From the NCBI GenBank assembly GCA_947467145.1, contig CANIGJ010000014.1, forward strand, positions 36,620 through 100,619: 64,000 bases of DNA, in the 5' to 3' direction. The position numbers were made by a program, and so were the translations under genes. Shown one piece after another: positions 48,351-58,076 of the stretch. The number at the start of each line of letters is the position of its first letter. Position 1 is the first letter of the stretch. This stretch comes from Rhodospirillaceae bacterium. Its GTDB lineage: Bacteria; Pseudomonadota; Alphaproteobacteria; Rhodospirillales; UBA2165. Below the pieces are notes generated by a model. The model was given only the letters and a program-made list of their open reading frames with translations. It made no database searches and was not told the origin of the DNA.

Positions 48351-49922
48351 CTAAACCGGCAGGACTTTGGGCTTGAGCCAGCTGACCCAGGCGAAGCACA
48401 TCAGCTTGGTGGCGGTCACCGACGTGAACATGGAACAGATGATGCCGATCGCCAGGGTAACGGCAAAGCCGCGCACCGGGCCGGAGCCGAAGATATAAAG
48501 CAGCACGCCGGCGATCAGGGTCGTCACGTTGGAGTCCAGGATCGTGCCGTAAGCGCGCTGGAAGGCCGCATCGACCGCCGGGAAGACGGATCGTCCACGA
48601 TCCGATTCTTCGCGCATGCGCTCGTAAATGAGCACGTTGGCATCGACCGCCATGGCGAGGCCGAGCACCATGCCGGCAATGCCGGGCAGGGTGAGCGTCG
48701 CGCCAAAGGCGGCCATGATGGCCAGGGTGAAGGTCAGGTTCAGCAGCAGCGCGATATTGGCCACGATGCCGAAGACGCCATAGGCCGCGAGCATCAGTAC
48801 CACGATCAACATATAGCCGATGATGCAGGCGACGGTGCCGGCATAGATGGAGTCCGAACCGAGGTCGGGGCCGACGGTGCGCTCTTCCAGGAAGGTCACC
48901 GGAGCGGGCAGGGCGCCCGCGCGCAGCAGGAGCGAAAGGTCCTGAGCTTCCTTGGTAGTGAAATTGCCGCTGATCTGCCCGCTGCCGCCCATGATGGGTT
49001 CACGGATGACCGGGGCGCTGATCACCTTATTGTCGAGCACGATGGCGAAGGGCTTGTTGACGTTGGCGACGGTCGTGGCGCCGAACTGCGAGGCGCCTTG
49101 ACGATCGAAGCGGAAGGATACGACCGGCTCGCCCGAGCGTTGGTCGTAGGACGGCTGCGCGTCCACCAGGCGATCGCCGGCCACTTCGACCTTGCGGCGC
49201 AAGGTATAGCCCGTCGGTGCGCTGCGTCCGTCGCGCTGGGTTTCGCCCGATGCTGCCTGGAAGCAGCCCGCCGGCGCGCTCGGGCCTTCGGCCTGCTGAT
49301 CGCATAGTAGGTGGAACGTCATCTTCGCGGTGGTGTTGAGCAGCTTCTTGACGCGTTCCGGATCGTTGACACCCGGAAGCTGTAACAGAATGCGGTCGTC
49401 GCCCTGGCGCTGGATCGTCGGATCCTTGGTGCCGGTTTCGTCGATACGCAACCGCACGATCTCCGCCGATTGCGAAACCACCGCGCCTTTGATGTCACGC
49501 AGCGCCTGTTCGGTGAAGGCGACGGTTAGCCGATCGCCTTCGACCACGATGTTCGTGCCGGTCTCAAGCTTGGCCAGAACTTCGCGCGCGCGCTGGACAT
49601 CTTCGGTACGGTTGATATTGACCGAGACGGCCTGACCGCGCGTGCCGAGATTGCGATAGAGGATATTCGCCTTGCGAAGTTCGGAACGCGCCCCTTCGAC
49701 GATGGTATCCAACCGTTCCTTGACCACGGCATCGACCTCGACATGCATCAACAGATGCAGGCCGCCTTGTAGGTCGAGGCCGAGGGTCACACTACGCTGC
49801 GGCACCCACGACGGTAGGCTGTCGAGGACCTTTTGCGGCGTGATGGACGGAAGCGCATAGACGATTCCGAGGACGACCACCGTGAGGATGGCGATGACCT
49901 TCCATTTGGGGAAATACAACAT
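48351..49922 (-). CDS. secD: Protein translocase subunit SecD
   Basis: This is the larger SecDF subunit. The 523 residues contain an N-terminal helix, the first periplasmic domain with GLDLQGGLHLLMHVEVDAVV near residue 50, the second periplasmic domain and P1 motifs (VSFRFDRQGASQFG), and the C-terminal helices with LNLTFTLAIMAAFGATLTLPGIAGMVLGLAMAVDANVLIYERMREE. The length is standard for the non-fused protein. It is followed by secF. Confidence 0.97.
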   Translation of the reverse strand: MLYFPKWKVIAILTVVVLGIVYALPSITPQKVLDSLPSWVPQRSVTLGLDLQGGLHLLMHVEVDAVVKERLDTIVEGARSELRKANILYRNLGTRGQAVSVNINRTEDVQRAREVLAKLETGTNIVVEGDRLTVAFTEQALRDIKGAVVSQSAEIVRLRIDETGTKDPTIQRQGDDRILLQLPGVNDPERVKKLLNTTAKMTFHLLCDQQAEGPSAPAGCFQAASGETQRDGRSAPTGYTLRRKVEVAGDRLVDAQPSYDQRSGEPVVSFRFDRQGASQFGATTVANVNKPFAIVLDNKVISAPVIREPIMGGSGQISGNFTTKEAQDLSLLLRAGALPAPVTFLEERTVGPDLGSDSIYAGTVACIIGYMLIVVLMLAAYGVFGIVANIALLLNLTFTLAIMAAFGATLTLPGIAGMVLGLAMAVDANVLIYERMREESDRGRSVFPAVDAAFQRAYGTILDSNVTTLIAGVLLYIFGSGPVRGFAVTLAIGIICSMFTSVTATKLMCFAWVSWLKPKVLPV

Positions 49923-49964
49923 CGCTTCCGACCGCCCTCTTAATCGTCTATCTGCTGGCGCTGC

Positions 49965-50372
49965 TTATTTGCCGCCGAACAGCTTGCTCATCAGCGAGCC
50001 GCCGCCCTGCTTTTCGCCGGCTGGCGCATCGGTCGTGCCGCCCGGGGTATTGGCAACCGGTTCGGTACGCGACAGCACGCCCGACACCAGACCGCGCTGA
50101 ACGCGGATCTTGATCCCTTCGGCGATCTCGACGGCGAGCTCGTCGTCGGATACGACCCGGGTCACAGTTCCGATGATGCCCCCGCCGGTGACGATCTTGT
50201 CGCCACGACGGATGTTCAGGAGCATATCGCGATGCTGTTTCGCCTTTTTCTGCTGCGGGCGGATAAGGAGAAAGTAGAACACGACGAAAATCAGGATCAG
50301 CGGAAGCAGCGTCATAAAGCCACCGTCTCCACCACCACCAGCCGCCTGCGCCCAAGCTGGCGAAACAAACAT
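49965..50372 (-). CDS. yajC: Preprotein translocase accessory subunit YajC
   Basis: This is the single-helix subunit of the SecDF-YajC complex. The 135 residues include an N-terminal membrane helix (LLPLILIFVVFYFLLI, about 22-37), the conserved RPQQKKAKQHRDML segment, GDKIVTGGGIIGTV, and a Gly/Ala-rich C-terminal tail that is longer than in Escherichia coli YajC. It heads the yajC-secD-secF-Mth938 operon and is divergent from the DUF815 ATPase gene. Confidence 0.93.
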   Translation of the reverse strand: MFVSPAWAQAAGGGGDGGFMTLLPLILIFVVFYFLLIRPQQKKAKQHRDMLLNIRRGDKIVTGGGIIGTVTRVVSDDELAVEIAEGIKIRVQRGLVSGVLSRTEPVANTPGGTTDAPAGEKQGGGSLMSKLFGGK

Positions 50373-50621
50373 GGGCTTCTCCTTATAAAGGTTTAACGAA
50401 ACATCGGCGGAATATAGTCACCGGCACGGGCAATGCAAACGGGTACAAGCATGGGGACGGACGGTAATATCCGCCGAAATGTGGCAAATATCCTTGGATT
50501 GGCTTCGGGTCGCTGGCGCGGCCCATCGACATGGGCCATATAGTGACCCTCGGCATTAAACCCCCAGCATTGACCCTGTGGCGGATTTTGCTAGTGTCCG
50601 CGCGCCCAAATGGGGAACACC

Positions 50622-51479
50622 ATGGCCGACAAAGATATGCAGCAGCTTTTGGAACGTATCGCGGATGCGCTGGACCGTTTGGCCCCACCGCCGCCGGCCG
50701 ATTTCAATCTCGACCTCGCCGATGCCTTCGTCTGGCAGCAGAATCCCGAGGCTTTGGTCCCCATTTACGACGTGAACCGTCTCGACCTCGATCTCCTGCA
50801 CGGCATTCAATTGCAGCGCGATATCCTGGTCGATAACACCCGCCGCTTCGCCGAGGGGCTGCCGGCGAACAACGCGCTGCTATGGGGCTCGCGCGGCACC
50901 GGCAAAAGCTCGCTGGTGAAGGCGGTCCATGCCGACGTCAACGAGACGGTCGCGGACAAGCTGGCCATCGTGGAAATCCACCGCGAGGATATCTCGTCGC
51001 TCCCGCGTCTGCTGAACGTGCTGCGCGAATCGTCGCGCCGCTGCATCCTGTTCTGCGACGATCTGTCGTTCGACGGCAGTGATACGAGCTTCAAATCGCT
51101 CAAAGCGATCCTGGAGGGCGGCATCGAAGGGCGCCCGGCCAATATCATTTTCTATGCGACGTCGAATCGCCGCCACCTGCTCAGTCGCGAGATGATCGAG
51201 AACGAAAGCTCGACCGCGATCAATCCGGGCGAGGCGGTCGAGGAAAAGGTCTCGCTCAGCGACCGTTTCGGTCTCTGGCTCGGCTTCCATCCGCTGACCC
51301 AGGATACGTTCTTCGAAATCCTCGAAGGCTACTGCAAGCATTTCGGTTTGGAGATCAGCACCGAGCAGCTGCATCGCGAAGCGATCGAATGGTCGATGAC
51401 GCGCGGGTCGCGTTCGGGCCGTGTGGCGTGGCAGTTCATCCAGGATCTTGCCGGCCGCCTCGGCAAGACCTTGGGGTGA
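50622..51479 (+). CDS. AAA family ATPase of the DUF815 family
   Basis: This is a cytoplasmic P-loop ATPase of 285 residues. The ATG at 50622 has GGGGA 6 nt upstream, which is better than an ATG 12 nt earlier. The Walker A motif is LLWGSRGTGKSSLVKAVH near residue 85, Walker B is RRCILFCDDLSFD near 145, and the sensor region has NIIFYATSNRRHLL. The role of DUF815 proteins is not established. The stop codon overlaps the recQ start (GTGA), coupling the two. Confidence 0.87.
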   Translation: MADKDMQQLLERIADALDRLAPPPPADFNLDLADAFVWQQNPEALVPIYDVNRLDLDLLHGIQLQRDILVDNTRRFAEGLPANNALLWGSRGTGKSSLVKAVHADVNETVADKLAIVEIHREDISSLPRLLNVLRESSRRCILFCDDLSFDGSDTSFKSLKAILEGGIEGRPANIIFYATSNRRHLLSREMIENESSTAINPGEAVEEKVSLSDRFGLWLGFHPLTQDTFFEILEGYCKHFGLEISTEQLHREAIEWSMTRGSRSGRVAWQFIQDLAGRLGKTLG

Positions 51480-53071
51480 CGACGCCAGAAGAGGTCGGCG
51501 CGGCGTCGCTCGCGCGTAAAATCTTAAGCGACGTTTTCGGCTACGACGATTTTCGCTCGAGCCAGGCCGCGGTCGTCGCGGCACTGATGGCTGGACGCAA
51601 TGTCCTGGCCGTCATGCCGACCGGGTCGGGCAAATCCATCTGCTATCAGGTTCCGGCGCTGGCGCGCGGCGGTCTGGCGATCGTCGTTTCGCCGCTGGTG
51701 GCCTTGATGGAGGATCAGGTCGCGGCTCTGCGCAAACGCGATGTCGCCGCCGAAACGATCAATTCATCGCGCTCGCGCGAAGCCAATGTCGATGCGTGGC
51801 GTCGCGTTGCCGCCGGTGAAACCCGCCTGCTATATTTGTCGCCCGAACGGTTGATGACGGATCGGATGTTGGATGCGCTGGCGAAGCTGCCGGTCAGCCT
51901 GATTGCGGTGGACGAGGCGCATTGCATTTCGCAATGGGGGCCGGCCTTTCGTCCGGAATATGCCGGCCTGGCGCGGCTGCGCGACCTGTTCCCGCATATC
52001 CCGATCGCGGCGTTCACTGCGACGGCGGACGAGGTCACGCGCACCGACGTGGCGAGCAAATTGTTGGGCGGCAACGCGGTGACGCACGTTGCCGGGTTCG
52101 ATCGGCCGAATATCAAATTGTCGGTCATGCCGCGCGACAATGCGACCAAACAGCTCACAGGGTTCCTGTCCGCCCACAAGGGCGAAAGCGGAATTGTCTA
52201 TTGCCTGTCGCGCAAGAAAGCCGATGAAACCGCGCGCGCCTTGGTCGATAAGGGGCTGCACGCGCTGCCATACCATGCCGGCATGACGGCGGAGGCCCGT
52301 GCGGCCAATCAGCGCGAATTCCAATCCGCGTCGGGCGTGATCATGGTGGCGACGATCGCGTTCGGCATGGGGATCGACAAAGCCGATGTGCGGTTCGTGT
52401 TTCATACCGACATTCCGGGCAGTGTCGAAGCCTACTATCAAGAGATCGGGCGTGCTGGGCGCGACGGTCTGCCGGCCGAGGCCTGCATGCTCTACGGGCT
52501 CGACGATATCCGCATGCGCCGGCGTTTCATCGATGCTGAAGAAAGCGATACCGACCGCAAGCGGCGCGAGCACCAGCGGCTGAATTCCTTAATCGGATAT
52601 TGCGAATCGCCCGACTGCCGTCGTCGCCCGCTACTTGCCTATTTCGGCGAAACCACCGAACCCTGCGGCAATTGTGATCTGTGCCTTAATCCGGTGGAGC
52701 TGATCGATGGGACGGAAGAGGCGATAACCGCGCTCACGGCGGTGGTCATGACCGGCCAGCGCTTCGGGGTGGGGCATGTCGTGGATGTGATCTGCGGCGT
52801 GGACAACGAAAAGATCGGGCGCTTTGGGCACGACCGGCTGTCGGTTTTCGGCATGGGTAGGTCACATTCCGCCGCGCAGTGGAAATCGATCATCCGTCAA
52901 CTGATCGCCAAGGCCTATCTGGAGATCGACATCGGCGGTTATGGCGGGATCAGCATGACCCAATCGGGCCATTTGCTCCTCAAAGGTCGCGAGACGTTTC
53001 ATTATCGGGCCGATTCCGGCCCGGCACCCAAGCGCCCAAAGGCAAGCAAGCCACGCCGCCGCACCTGGTGA
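51476..53071 (+). CDS. recQ: RecQ family ATP-dependent DNA helicase
   Basis: This is a 3'-5' superfamily 2 helicase for recombination and repair. The start is a GTG at 51476 overlapping the previous stop, giving 531 residues. Motifs are MPTGSGKSICYQVPAL (I), AVDEAHCISQWG (II, DEAH), AFTATADEVTR (III) and YYQEIGRAGRDGLPA (VI). The zinc-binding RQC region is present (CESPDCRR and CGNCDLC). The C-terminal HRDC domain appears to be missing; after the winged helix the protein ends in a short basic tail. Confidence 0.95.
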   Translation: MTTPEEVGAASLARKILSDVFGYDDFRSSQAAVVAALMAGRNVLAVMPTGSGKSICYQVPALARGGLAIVVSPLVALMEDQVAALRKRDVAAETINSSRSREANVDAWRRVAAGETRLLYLSPERLMTDRMLDALAKLPVSLIAVDEAHCISQWGPAFRPEYAGLARLRDLFPHIPIAAFTATADEVTRTDVASKLLGGNAVTHVAGFDRPNIKLSVMPRDNATKQLTGFLSAHKGESGIVYCLSRKKADETARALVDKGLHALPYHAGMTAEARAANQREFQSASGVIMVATIAFGMGIDKADVRFVFHTDIPGSVEAYYQEIGRAGRDGLPAEACMLYGLDDIRMRRRFIDAEESDTDRKRREHQRLNSLIGYCESPDCRRRPLLAYFGETTEPCGNCDLCLNPVELIDGTEEAITALTAVVMTGQRFGVGHVVDVICGVDNEKIGRFGHDRLSVFGMGRSHSAAQWKSIIRQLIAKAYLEIDIGGYGGISMTQSGHLLLKGRETFHYRADSGPAPKRPKASKPRRRTW

Positions 53072-53172
53072 TTTGTGGATAACTTTTAGCCCCAAATTAG
53101 GCCCGAGATTCGACGTGTACCGCACTTTGAATCCGGCTAAAACAAATCATGAATTTTCACTAGGGGAGCGCC

Positions 53173-53649
53173 ATGGCAGGCAGCGTCAATAAAGTCATCC
53201 TCATCGGCAATCTCGGTCGCGATCCGGAAGTGCGCCGCTCCAATGACGGCGGCAAGATCGTCAATATCAATATTGCGACGTCGGAGACGTGGAACGACAA
53301 ATCGTCGGGCGAGCGCAAGGAAAAGACCGAATGGCACCGCGTCGTCATTTTCGATGACCGCTTGGCCGACGTTGCCGAGAAATACCTGAAAAAGGGCTCG
53401 AAGGTTTATGTCGAGGGCCAGCTCCAGACGCGCAAATGGCAGGGTAACGACGGCGTTGAGAAATACACGACCGAGGTCGTGCTGAGCCGCTTCCGCGGCA
53501 CGCTCACCATGCTCGACGGCCGCAGTGGTGGCGGTGATGATTACGGCGGCGGTTCGGGCGGCGGCGGCGGCGGCGGTGGCTACGGCGGTCCTTCGGGCGG
53601 TGGCGGCAGCCGCGGCGGTGACGATCTCGACGACGAGATTCCGTTCTAA
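53173..53649 (+). CDS. ssb: Single-stranded DNA-binding protein
   Basis: This is the tetrameric SSB essential for replication and repair. The 158 residues start with the OB fold ([19 protein letters not shown], to about 110), followed by a glycine-rich disordered linker with runs of Gly and Ser, and the acidic tip DDLDDEIPF that recruits partners such as RecQ and DnaE. Its position after recQ is suggestive but each may be transcribed separately, as the 101-bp gap could hold a promoter. Confidence 0.97.
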   Translation: MAGSVNKVILIGNLGRDPEVRRSNDGGKIVNINIATSETWNDKSSGERKEKTEWHRVVIFDDRLADVAEKYLKKGSKVYVEGQLQTRKWQGNDGVEKYTTEVVLSRFRGTLTMLDGRSGGGDDYGGGSGGGGGGGGYGGPSGGGGSRGGDDLDDEIPF

Positions 53650-53661
53650 CGGAGCCCCCTG

Positions 53662-54390
53662 ATGCGCGAGGCGGAAATAAGAGAACGTCTCGCCGCGTTC
53701 GGCGCGATGCCGGACGACAAGCTGCCCATTGGGGATGCGGCGCTCTGGCTCGCCCATCGCGATCTCCACATGGCGGACATCAAGCCGTATCAGGAGCATC
53801 TGCAGATGCTCGGCAATGCGGTTGCGGCCGCCGGCCATAGTCCGGAACGCCTGCGCGGCCGCATCGCCTGCCTGCGCGACGCGATCTTCCGCACCACCGG
53901 CTATGTCGGCGATTCCGAAAGCTACGACGATCTGCGCAACGCGAACATGATGCAGGTGATCGATCGGCGTAAAGGCTTGCCGGTGGCGTTGGGGATCATC
54001 GTGATCCATGCCGCGCGCTTGCGCGGCTGGGACGTTTGCGGCCTCAATTTTCCCGGCCACTTCTTGCTGCGTTTCAGCCTGAACGGTGAACATATCGTCG
54101 TCGATCCGTTCTCGCGGCTGCGCCGTTTGGCGGCCGAGGAATTGAAAACCCTGCTGATGCGGGTGCATGGCCGTTCGGTGCCGATGCGCGCCGAATATAT
54201 TCGCGGCGTCAGCGATCGCGATGTTTTGCTGCGGCTGCAGAACAACATCAAATCGCGCGCCCTGGCCGGCGGCGACATGATGCGGGCGTTCGATGTCTTG
54301 GATTCGATGGTGCTGATCGCACCGGGCAATGCGGGTCTCAACGACGAACTCGCGAGCCTGCGCGCGCGTCTCAAAGGCAAACTGAACTGA
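53662..54390 (+). CDS. SirB1 family protein (transglutaminase-like and TPR)
   Basis: This is a 242-residue protein of the SirB1/DUF4099-like transglutaminase-fold family. The N-terminal region (about 1-170) contains YDDLRNANMMQVIDRRKGLPVALGIIVIHAARLRGW and FPGHFLLRF, in which the fold's His and the C/N-containing catalytic area appear modified; the C-terminal part is TPR-like (NNIKSRALAGGDMMRAFDVLD). It is 12 nt after ssb. No specific biochemical role is known. Confidence 0.85.
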   Translation: MREAEIRERLAAFGAMPDDKLPIGDAALWLAHRDLHMADIKPYQEHLQMLGNAVAAAGHSPERLRGRIACLRDAIFRTTGYVGDSESYDDLRNANMMQVIDRRKGLPVALGIIVIHAARLRGWDVCGLNFPGHFLLRFSLNGEHIVVDPFSRLRRLAAEELKTLLMRVHGRSVPMRAEYIRGVSDRDVLLRLQNNIKSRALAGGDMMRAFDVLDSMVLIAPGNAGLNDELASLRARLKGKLN

Positions 54391-55175
54391 TCGAGCTGGC
54401 CTATAGCGAGGCGGGGACTGGCGCCGATGGGCAGCCGCCCTTGGTCATTCTGCATGGCCTATTTGGTGCCGGGCGCAATTGGGGCGCCATCGCGCGCAAG
54501 CTCGCCGAGCGCTGCAAGATCTATCTCGTGGACCTACCGAACCATGGCGACTCGCCCTGGGTCAAGGATCTGACCTACGAGAGCATGGCCGCCAGCGTGG
54601 CGGATTTTCTGCGCGCGCGCGGCATTCACGGCACGGCATGCCTGCTCGGTCACAGCATGGGCGGCAAGACGGCGATGACGTTGGCGCTTTCCGATCCTGC
54701 CGCACTGCAGAGCCTGATTGTCGTGGATATCGTGCCGGTTCCTTATCGCGGCCACCAGAACGCAGAGATCATCGATGCTTTGGCGGCTCTGCCACTCGAT
54801 CGGTTAAAATCGCGCGTTGAAATCGATGCGGCACTCGCGCCGTCAATTCCCGATGCGATGCTGCGATCCTATCTGTTGGCCAATCTGCGCCGCGATGAAG
54901 ACGGCTTCGGCTGGCGCATCAATCTCGCCGGCCTGAAGACGAGTTTGCCGGCGCTGCATGGTTTTCCGACATTTGCTGCGGGGACGCAGTTCGATGGGCC
55001 GACTTTGGTGATCGAGGGTGGGCGTTCCGATTATATCCGGGCGGAGGATCGGCCCGTCATGCGCGGATTATTTCCCCAGGCTCGATTCGAGACCCTGCCC
55101 GATGCCGGCCATTGGGTTCACGCCGATGCGCCCGATGCCGTCAGCGCGTTAATCACCAAATTTATATCCGCGTGA
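54387..55175 (+). CDS. Alpha/beta hydrolase
   Basis: This is an alpha/beta-fold serine hydrolase of about 262 residues. Motifs are LVILHGLFGAGRNWGAIARK, the nucleophile elbow GHSMGGKTAM with the Ser, and a C-terminal GHWVHADAP with the catalytic His. The start is uncertain: the in-frame ORF with a standard start opens at TTG 54441, but that removes a typical first strand (IELAYSEAG); a CTG at 54387 overlapping the previous stop (CTGA) keeps it. Some members serve as BioH-type methylesterases, but nothing here supports that specifically. Confidence 0.85.
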   Translation: MIELAYSEAGTGADGQPPLVILHGLFGAGRNWGAIARKLAERCKIYLVDLPNHGDSPWVKDLTYESMAASVADFLRARGIHGTACLLGHSMGGKTAMTLALSDPAALQSLIVVDIVPVPYRGHQNAEIIDALAALPLDRLKSRVEIDAALAPSIPDAMLRSYLLANLRRDEDGFGWRINLAGLKTSLPALHGFPTFAAGTQFDGPTLVIEGGRSDYIRAEDRPVMRGLFPQARFETLPDAGHWVHADAPDAVSALITKFISA

Positions 55176-56589
55176 ATTGGCGCAGGGTCTCCGCCGGTCG
55201 AATGATCCTGAGCGCTACGGCTAGGCCCGAATAAACGATCGTCAGGCAGCCGCCGATGATTAGGAAGCGGGGCAAGACGCCATCGATGGGTATATCGATC
55301 CACCAGCCGAGGAATCCGAGCGCTCCGGCGAGCAGGATCGCCGCAGCCATGGGCTGAAGATGCGTTTCGAAACCGTGGCGTGTCAGGGTGATCGCGGCGA
55401 GGGACAGAATCAGGATCGTGGAGATTAGGGTCGCCGCTGCGGCGCCTTCCATACCGTAACGCGGTATGAGGAAAAGATTCAAAACGATGTTGAAAATCGC
55501 GCCTGAGATCATGATCCACATCTGTTGAGTTTGGAGGCGCCACGCCACGAGTTGCGTATGGAAGACCTCGACGGCATTCATGAACAGCAAACCGACCATA
55601 AGGATACGCAGTGCATTCGCTGCGCCGCGAAATTCGGCGCCGAAGATGATCTCGAGAATTTCCGGGGCGAGAATGAGGCCGCCGGCGGCTGCGAGTCCTC
55701 CTGCCGTCGCAACGACGCGGGCGTGATGCGCGCCGACCTCGTTGCGCTCCGTGGGGGATGATTGCAGCCGGCTCAGCACCGGAAGAATTGCTGTGCGGAG
55801 GATCGATGCCGCGATCAGGCCGAGGGTCAACACGCGTGTCGCGGCGACATAATGACCGACCTCGGCGCCGGGGCGCAGAAAGCCGAGCATGACGATGTCG
55901 ATATAAAGATAGACGTTCACGACGACGACCGTGATAGCGAGCGGCGTGGCCTCGCGCAGGATCCGGCGCCATTCGGACAGAGCGGCCGGTCCGATGCGCG
56001 GTATGCCGGCGCTGCGCGAGAATTCCCAGATCATCACCAATGCGGAAATCAGGGCCGCTATCTGGAACACGGACGCGGCGGCCACGATGCCGTAGCCGAG
56101 ATTGAGCACCGCCGCGATCCCGGCCAGTGCGATGATGGCCGATAGGACCTGACGTCGCGCGGTGGCCTCCAAGCGTTCCAGGCCCTGAAAGGCGAAGTCG
56201 AGTGTGAGTGCGGCAACGATCAGGCTGATGGCTTGGATCAATACGACCTGTACGACCAATGTCTCGGGCCGCCATATCGAAAGGAAAATGGCAACGCCGA
56301 CGATCGACAAGGCGGCCAGTAGAAGCCGCAGAGACAGGATCGTTTCCGCGATGGGGCGGACATCGCTCCGCCGTGAGGCGATTTCGCGCGCGGCCCAGGT
56401 ATCCGTGCCGAGCGCCGCCGCGATGCCGAAATAGGACATGATGGCGACGGCAAAGCCCAAGACGCCGTAATCGGCGGGGCCGACGGCGCGCGCCAGGATG
56501 GCGTGGGTGATGAAGCCGAGCGCCATCGTCACCATCTGGCCGGCGGCGAGCGCGGACACGTTGACGAAAATGGATTTGCGGTCCGCCAT
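55162..56589 (-). CDS. Polysaccharide biosynthesis flippase (Wzx/MATE-like)
   Basis: This is a 475-residue lipid-linked oligosaccharide flippase with about 12-14 membrane segments and no enzymatic motif. The N terminus has ILARAVGPADYGVLGFAVAIMSYFGIAAALGTDTWA, a family-typical first pair of helices, and the second half repeats the layout, ending near residue 460. It overlaps the stop of the convergent hydrolase by 14 nt. The upstream gene on the same strand is an MFS transporter 10 nt away, so the two may be co-transcribed. Confidence 0.83.
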   Translation of the reverse strand: MADRKSIFVNVSALAAGQMVTMALGFITHAILARAVGPADYGVLGFAVAIMSYFGIAAALGTDTWAAREIASRRSDVRPIAETILSLRLLLAALSIVGVAIFLSIWRPETLVVQVVLIQAISLIVAALTLDFAFQGLERLEATARRQVLSAIIALAGIAAVLNLGYGIVAAASVFQIAALISALVMIWEFSRSAGIPRIGPAALSEWRRILREATPLAITVVVVNVYLYIDIVMLGFLRPGAEVGHYVAATRVLTLGLIAASILRTAILPVLSRLQSSPTERNEVGAHHARVVATAGGLAAAGGLILAPEILEIIFGAEFRGAANALRILMVGLLFMNAVEVFHTQLVAWRLQTQQMWIMISGAIFNIVLNLFLIPRYGMEGAAAATLISTILILSLAAITLTRHGFETHLQPMAAAILLAGALGFLGWWIDIPIDGVLPRFLIIGGCLTIVYSGLAVALRIIRPAETLRQFTRI

Positions 56590-56599
56590 GGGTCCCGAC

Positions 56600-57811
56600 T
56601 TATTCGGCCGCAGCCGACTTCAGAACGATCGTGCGGCGTTTGATCAACGCGAGCCAGCCGAGCAGGGCCATCATCACCGCGATCATTGGCAGGGCAGCGA
56701 GGTTCACCCAGGTCCAGCCCATGACGTGATAGAGCGTGCCGGAAAACATCGATGAGATCGCCATGAAGGTGAACACGATGAAATCGTTGGTGCCTTGGAT
56801 CTTGGCGCGTTCGGACGGCGCGTGGGATTCGGTCAGCAACGTCGTGCCGCCGGTGAAGGAAAAGTTCCATCCCAGCCCTAGGGCGAACATGGCGAACCAG
56901 AACTGCCACAAGTCGGTGCCCGAAAGGGCAACCGCAACCGCGGCCAGAAGAAATAGCCCGCCGACGGCGATGATGCGCAGGCTGCCGAAGCGCGCGATCA
57001 ACTGCCCGGTGAACAGGCCGGGCGCGAACATCGCAAAGATATGCCATTCGATGACGAAGGCTGCGTCGTCGAAGCTAAAGGAATGACCGACCCGCATGGC
57101 AATAGGCGTGGTGGTCATCATCATGTTCATCGTGACGTAGCCCACCAGACCGCCGGCGATGGCGACGATGATCGCTGGTTCTTTCAGGATTTCAGCCAGC
57201 GGGCGGCCCGTATCGTTGCGTTCGGCATGCGTTGGGCGGGGCAGGTCGATCCAGAGCGAACTGAGCGCGGCAAGTGCCGCGAAGCTGATGATAGCGAGCA
57301 TGGTGCCCGCGAACTCGGCATCCGGCAGTAGGGCGCGCGTCAACTTCGCCGTTTCGGGCCCGACGAAGGCGCCGACGATACCGGCGGCGATCACGAGCGA
57401 GATTGCGCGGGCGCGAAATTCGCTTCCTGCCGCGTCAGCCGCGGCAAACCGCTGCAAACCGGCGAAGCCGGAATAAATCCCATAAAAAAAGATGCCGGTA
57501 TTGAAAGTGACGAAGTCGTTGTGCGCGATGGCATGGAAGCAAATCGTGCAGCCGAACACGCCGATCAACGCGCCGACGGTGAAGCCCCATTTGCGCCCGA
57601 TCCACTGCATGAGGTGTGCGGCCGGCAAGGTGCCGCACGTCGTTCCGATCAGCATCATGGTGATCGGCAGGGTCACGAAGGTCAGATCGTCGCCCAGCAT
57701 GTTCACCGAGGCCAACGTCGCCACGAGGAACATCGTGGCACGGCCGGAATTGAACAGCGCCTGGCCGCCAGCCAGGACCATCACATTGCGTTTTTGATGG
57801 GGAGAGGACAT
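56600..57811 (-). CDS. Major facilitator superfamily transporter
   Basis: This is a 403-residue MFS permease with 12 predicted helices. It lacks the drug-efflux signature and shows IGTTCGTLPAAHLMQWIGRKWGFTVGA as loop 2-3, and NFSFTGGTTLLTESHAP in the second half. Substrate and direction are unknown. The start is at 57811, 265 bp from the divergent gyrA. Confidence 0.83.
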   Translation of the reverse strand: MSSPHQKRNVMVLAGGQALFNSGRATMFLVATLASVNMLGDDLTFVTLPITMMLIGTTCGTLPAAHLMQWIGRKWGFTVGALIGVFGCTICFHAIAHNDFVTFNTGIFFYGIYSGFAGLQRFAAADAAGSEFRARAISLVIAAGIVGAFVGPETAKLTRALLPDAEFAGTMLAIISFAALAALSSLWIDLPRPTHAERNDTGRPLAEILKEPAIIVAIAGGLVGYVTMNMMMTTTPIAMRVGHSFSFDDAAFVIEWHIFAMFAPGLFTGQLIARFGSLRIIAVGGLFLLAAVAVALSGTDLWQFWFAMFALGLGWNFSFTGGTTLLTESHAPSERAKIQGTNDFIVFTFMAISSMFSGTLYHVMGWTWVNLAALPMIAVMMALLGWLALIKRRTIVLKSAAAE

Positions 57812-57979
57812 GTCCCAACCGACTTTACGCTGCGATTCGGGGCTGGCAAGCGAGGCGGGCTTGGCGGATTCACCACCTGGTTGGGCCGGACCGGCAAGGG
57901 CGATTCGGGCGAGGCGAAAAGGTGCGTGATTTCAACGAGTTACGGGGCATGTTTTGGCCGCGAAAAGCGGGCGATTTGG

Positions 57980-58008
57980 TTGTGGTTTTAGGGGCGATCT
58001 GATATAAA
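57980..58008 (+). promoter_or_regulatory. Candidate sigma-70 promoter for gyrA
   Basis: TTGTGG (57980-57985) and TATAAA (58003-58008) are separated by 17 nt, a good vegetative promoter match. It lies about 70 nt before the gyrA TTG start, in the 265-bp gap between the divergent MFS and gyrA genes. The rest of the gap holds no recognisable gene. Confidence 0.45.
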
Positions 58009-58076
58009 AAATCCCAACAAATCCAAGCAATTTCGCGGGCTTTTGGCCGCGATTCTCTCAGCGTCGGACCACGCAT

